In this document: positions 61,847-64,000 of the stretch, piece by piece | How the letters are laid out: each line of letters begins with the position of its first letter | Numbering within the stretch: the stretch's first letter is position 1 | Origin: CAYONZ01 sp964405465 | GTDB taxonomy: Bacteria > Bdellovibrionota > Bdellovibrionia > Bdellovibrionales > JAMPXM01 | DNA: 64,000 nt | Direction of reading: 5' to 3' | NCBI GenBank assembly: GCA_964405465.1 | Contig: CAYONZ010000013.1 | Coordinates: 10,558 to 74,557 of the forward strand | Notes under the pieces: model-generated | What the model saw: the letters and a program-made list of their open reading frames with translations, nothing else | Told to the model about the DNA's origin: nothing | Database searches by the model: none | Program-made: the position numbers and the translations under genes

Positions 61847-62396
61847 AGAGGTCCTAAGCAAGTTAGGTGCCTAGATTTTGAGGAGTCCAATAAAAATGTA
61901 ATCGCAGGCTCCACTTTTTTAAGATTTATTTCCAAAAAGTGGATTGCCTAGAATTTTTGATGGGTTGATCTCTTTAAGACATCGCAATCGAGGCAATGGC
62001 CAAGGCACCAACGAGTATGAAATGAGTGTGTAGCGAGTCTGGCGCAAAGTATTTGTCGTTCCTGTCGGTCCGATTTTTAAGAATACACAGAAAAAAATAG
62101 AAAACGATCTGGAGATATTTGGTTTGAACTCAATAAGAACAGTTTAAGAGGAGTTCGAGCTCGGTCACATCTGGTCCATTGTTTGCTGAGAGTCAGGCGT
62201 ACTGATGTGCTAAGGCGAAGGTGACGAAGCCTGGGCGTCGGTATGGCGGTAAACCCCGTCCTTTGTGTGAACTGTTCAAGCTAGAAGGCACTGAAAAGCG
62301 CGCAAAGGATTTGAGGAATTCTGCAGAGAAAAATTCAAGTGCTTCAAAAAAGAGGCGGCTGTTGCGGTTTATTAACAGGTAAACGAGGGAGAAAAC
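61847..62396. other. stretch without a recognised gene
   Basis: Between the gap and the next + gene I see no convincing coding frame, RNA or repeat. The promoter of the gene at 62397 should be here. A minus-strand frame from about 61935 into the gap is possible but unsupported. Confidence 0.5.
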
Positions 62397-63830
62397 ATGA
62401 AATGGATGAATGTAGGGGTAATGGCGATATTTTTTGGAATGCTCTTTGGTAGCCAGGCATTTTCTGGGCCACCAGTTAAATTTCCCAACTGCGCAAAGAA
62501 TCAGTCTATTCGGCAGGTGGCTAACGGTTCGGGTGTCTTTTTTGATGAAACTTGTTCTGTCGCCTATGTCTTGCCCCCGCAGCAGGGTCGACTTCGAATT
62601 TCCGGTCTTGCTCCAACCATGAGCCTTCAACGATGTGGGTCCTATGAAAGTCTTTTGCGAACGCTGAATGCCTACTATCGCCGGCTCGAGTTGGTTGGTC
62701 AGGCGTTGAACGGTAATGCTCGAGGTGTGCCTGGTGAGATTGGTGGTGGAACTGGAGTTGGCTCAGGTACTTCGCTTGGAGGCGGTGGCATGACTCCTGT
62801 GCCAAAGGTGGAGCCAATGGATCCACAAGCTGTTGCCGAATACACGAAGACTATGGAGATGATTTCTAATATTGAAAAGTCTTTGAAAGTCTTTGAGGAT
62901 GATAAACGTGGTGTTGCTGTAGGAAAGATTGATTACTTTCTGGATTGGAACAATCTTGTCGAAAAGTACCGAGCAGAAAATCCTCGTGTACATTTCGAAC
63001 GTCTTCCTCTCGAGGCAGGGCGAATTCTTTTTTTAAGGAAGACTGGCACTGAAGGGGAGTCGATCACGGGCGCCGTTACGCAAACTATTGTGGGCATACA
63101 GGATACTTCTGGAGTATTGAAAGATGGCACTCTCCAGGCGAATGCAGGGTCGGTGGTGATGGGCGATGCGATCTCTGGACAGGTGGTTCTGAATTATGGT
63201 GGAGCCTGCCCTTTTGTTCATGATGGCACAATTGATCGTGACCTTTCTGAATCTCAGATTGATGCCTACCTGGCTGCTAATTTTCAATATCGGTATGCCT
63301 TGCAGGGTTTAAAGAAATACTCAGTGAGCTATAATTTGGCCTCCATTGCGAAGCACTTACAAGACACTCACACTGAAGGGGGATTCTTTTCTTCAAGGAC
63401 GGTCAATTCACTTTATGAAAGCAATGAATCCTCGGATGAATTCGATTTAACCGTTGAGAGTGATCAGGAGTCCTATGAGTATGCAGATGGGTTGCGGCGA
63501 GAGGTAAAGGATGAAGTGATCAACAGGGTGCTCCGTGAACTCGCTGGCGTAAACAATGGATCGCGTGTTTTACCAGATCTATTGCCACCTTCACCACATG
63601 GAGCAAGTGTTGCTGCCGGAGAGATTCAAAAGTGTCCCTGGATTCAGTGTCAAATCACTTCAGGGACTCTTCGAGTTTTGGATTCCATTTTTGGAAATTC
63701 GTCGGCAGTGGCCAACTATATCAAGACGAGAAATGGAGTGTCTCGGGAGCGAGTCACCGAGAAAAAAATGTTCTCCTATGCTGGCTCGTCACTCTTTTCG
63801 GCGAGAGTTCAAAATGGGGATGTACGGTGA
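62397..63830 (+). CDS. exported protein of unknown function with a glycine-rich linker
   Basis: The protein has 477 residues. An N-terminal signal peptide is visible (MKWMNVGVMAIFFGMLFGSQ, likely cut after AFS). A glycine-rich linker (EIGGGTGVGSGTSLGGGG) at about residues 114-131 separates a small N-terminal part from a larger C-terminal part. Only a few cysteines are present. I do not recognise any domain. ATG at 62397 follows GAGGGAGA. The stop overlaps the next gene by 4 bp, so the two probably work together in the envelope. Confidence 0.75.
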   Translation: MKWMNVGVMAIFFGMLFGSQAFSGPPVKFPNCAKNQSIRQVANGSGVFFDETCSVAYVLPPQQGRLRISGLAPTMSLQRCGSYESLLRTLNAYYRRLELVGQALNGNARGVPGEIGGGTGVGSGTSLGGGGMTPVPKVEPMDPQAVAEYTKTMEMISNIEKSLKVFEDDKRGVAVGKIDYFLDWNNLVEKYRAENPRVHFERLPLEAGRILFLRKTGTEGESITGAVTQTIVGIQDTSGVLKDGTLQANAGSVVMGDAISGQVVLNYGGACPFVHDGTIDRDLSESQIDAYLAANFQYRYALQGLKKYSVSYNLASIAKHLQDTHTEGGFFSSRTVNSLYESNESSDEFDLTVESDQESYEYADGLRREVKDEVINRVLRELAGVNNGSRVLPDLLPPSPHGASVAAGEIQKCPWIQCQITSGTLRVLDSIFGNSSAVANYIKTRNGVSRERVTEKKMFSYAGSSLFSARVQNGDVR

Positions 63831-64000
63831 AACGCAAAGTCTTCATTCCGTGGATTATTCTGATCACAGCTTTTGCCCAGGTGGCAAAGGCTGAGGTCCC
63901 TGCGCCAAATGCGATCGGCAAAGTCTATTTTGAATTTCAGCGGCCAGAATTTCCATCTTGCGAGGTTGTGGCAGGTCGCATACGCAACACAAAAGTTCGG
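63827..64000 (+). CDS. exported protein, 3'-truncated by window edge
   Basis: GTG at 63827 overlaps the preceding TGA. The 58 visible codons begin with a signal peptide (KRKVFIPWIILITAFAQVAK, cleavage likely after AKA) followed by EVPAPNAIGKVYFEFQRPEF. The family is not recognisable from this length. Confidence 0.65.
   Translation, partial: MKRKVFIPWIILITAFAQVAKAEVPAPNAIGKVYFEFQRPEFPSCEVVAGRIRNTKVR

Noticed and set aside
1..64000. tRNA, rRNA, transposase or phage genes
   Set aside because: No cloverleaf, rRNA segment, DDE/recombinase motif or terminal inverted repeat was noticed while reading; a covariance-model and profile search would be needed to exclude small ones.

Overview
The window reads as a chromosomal segment of a Gram-negative (diderm) bacterium of moderate to low GC. 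Support comes from a giant type II signal peptide lipoprotein, an O-antigen/capsule-type sugar-nucleotide locus with flippase and ligase/polymerase, and Sec signal peptides on the last genes. A predatory or deep 'deltaproteobacterial' lineage such as Bdellovibrionota would fit, but this is a guess from style, not a measured placement. Two 100-N runs (25221-25320 and 61747-61846) show that this is a scaffolded draft assembly.

Region 1 (1-23780, all +) is a nearly continuous transcription/translation super-cluster: rpoB (5' end outside the window), rpoC, then the str, S10, spc and alpha groups through rplQ. It departs from the usual order. tuf is missing between fusA and rpsJ. rplX (L24) is missing between rplN and rplE. 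adk, map and infA are missing between secY and rpmJ. The EF-G encoded here is short and has lost domain IV signatures. Many genes start with GTG or TTG. The cluster ends in a thioredoxin-fold gene whose membrane anchor is out of frame across a 12-T run.

Region 2 (23774-34643, mostly -) holds metF, then about 1.1 kb of non-coding DNA with a 26-bp minisatellite broken by an assembly gap, then one 8.8-kb gene. That gene encodes a lipoprotein with about 20 Calx-beta-type repeats followed by a PD40-like beta-propeller. It contains two essentially identical 908-bp blocks 1362 bp apart, a recent in-frame duplication.

Region 3 (35225-60976, both strands) is a surface-polysaccharide locus. It contains a complete dTDP-L-rhamnose set (rmlD, rmlC, rmlB, rmlA). 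A gmd / fcl-like / ColD-like trio points to GDP-L-colitose, or to a fork between fucose and colitose. An rfbF-rfbG-rfbH set makes a CDP-3,6-dideoxy-4-hexulose, and an extra RmlC-like epimerase and reductase could carry it to an ascarylose-type sugar. A GNAT-aminotransferase fusion and a split transketolase pair end the last operon and suggest a further unusual sugar. Four glycosyltransferases, an O-antigen ligase/polymerase-like membrane protein and a Wzx-like flippase complete the locus. The combination of two 3,6-dideoxyhexose routes with a TPP enzyme is the most interesting biology here.

Region 4 (61004-64000) holds secreted proteins of unknown function on both strands, a gene fragment cut by the second gap, and a 3'-truncated exported protein at the window edge. 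I saw no tRNA, rRNA, CRISPR array, insertion sequence or prophage gene.
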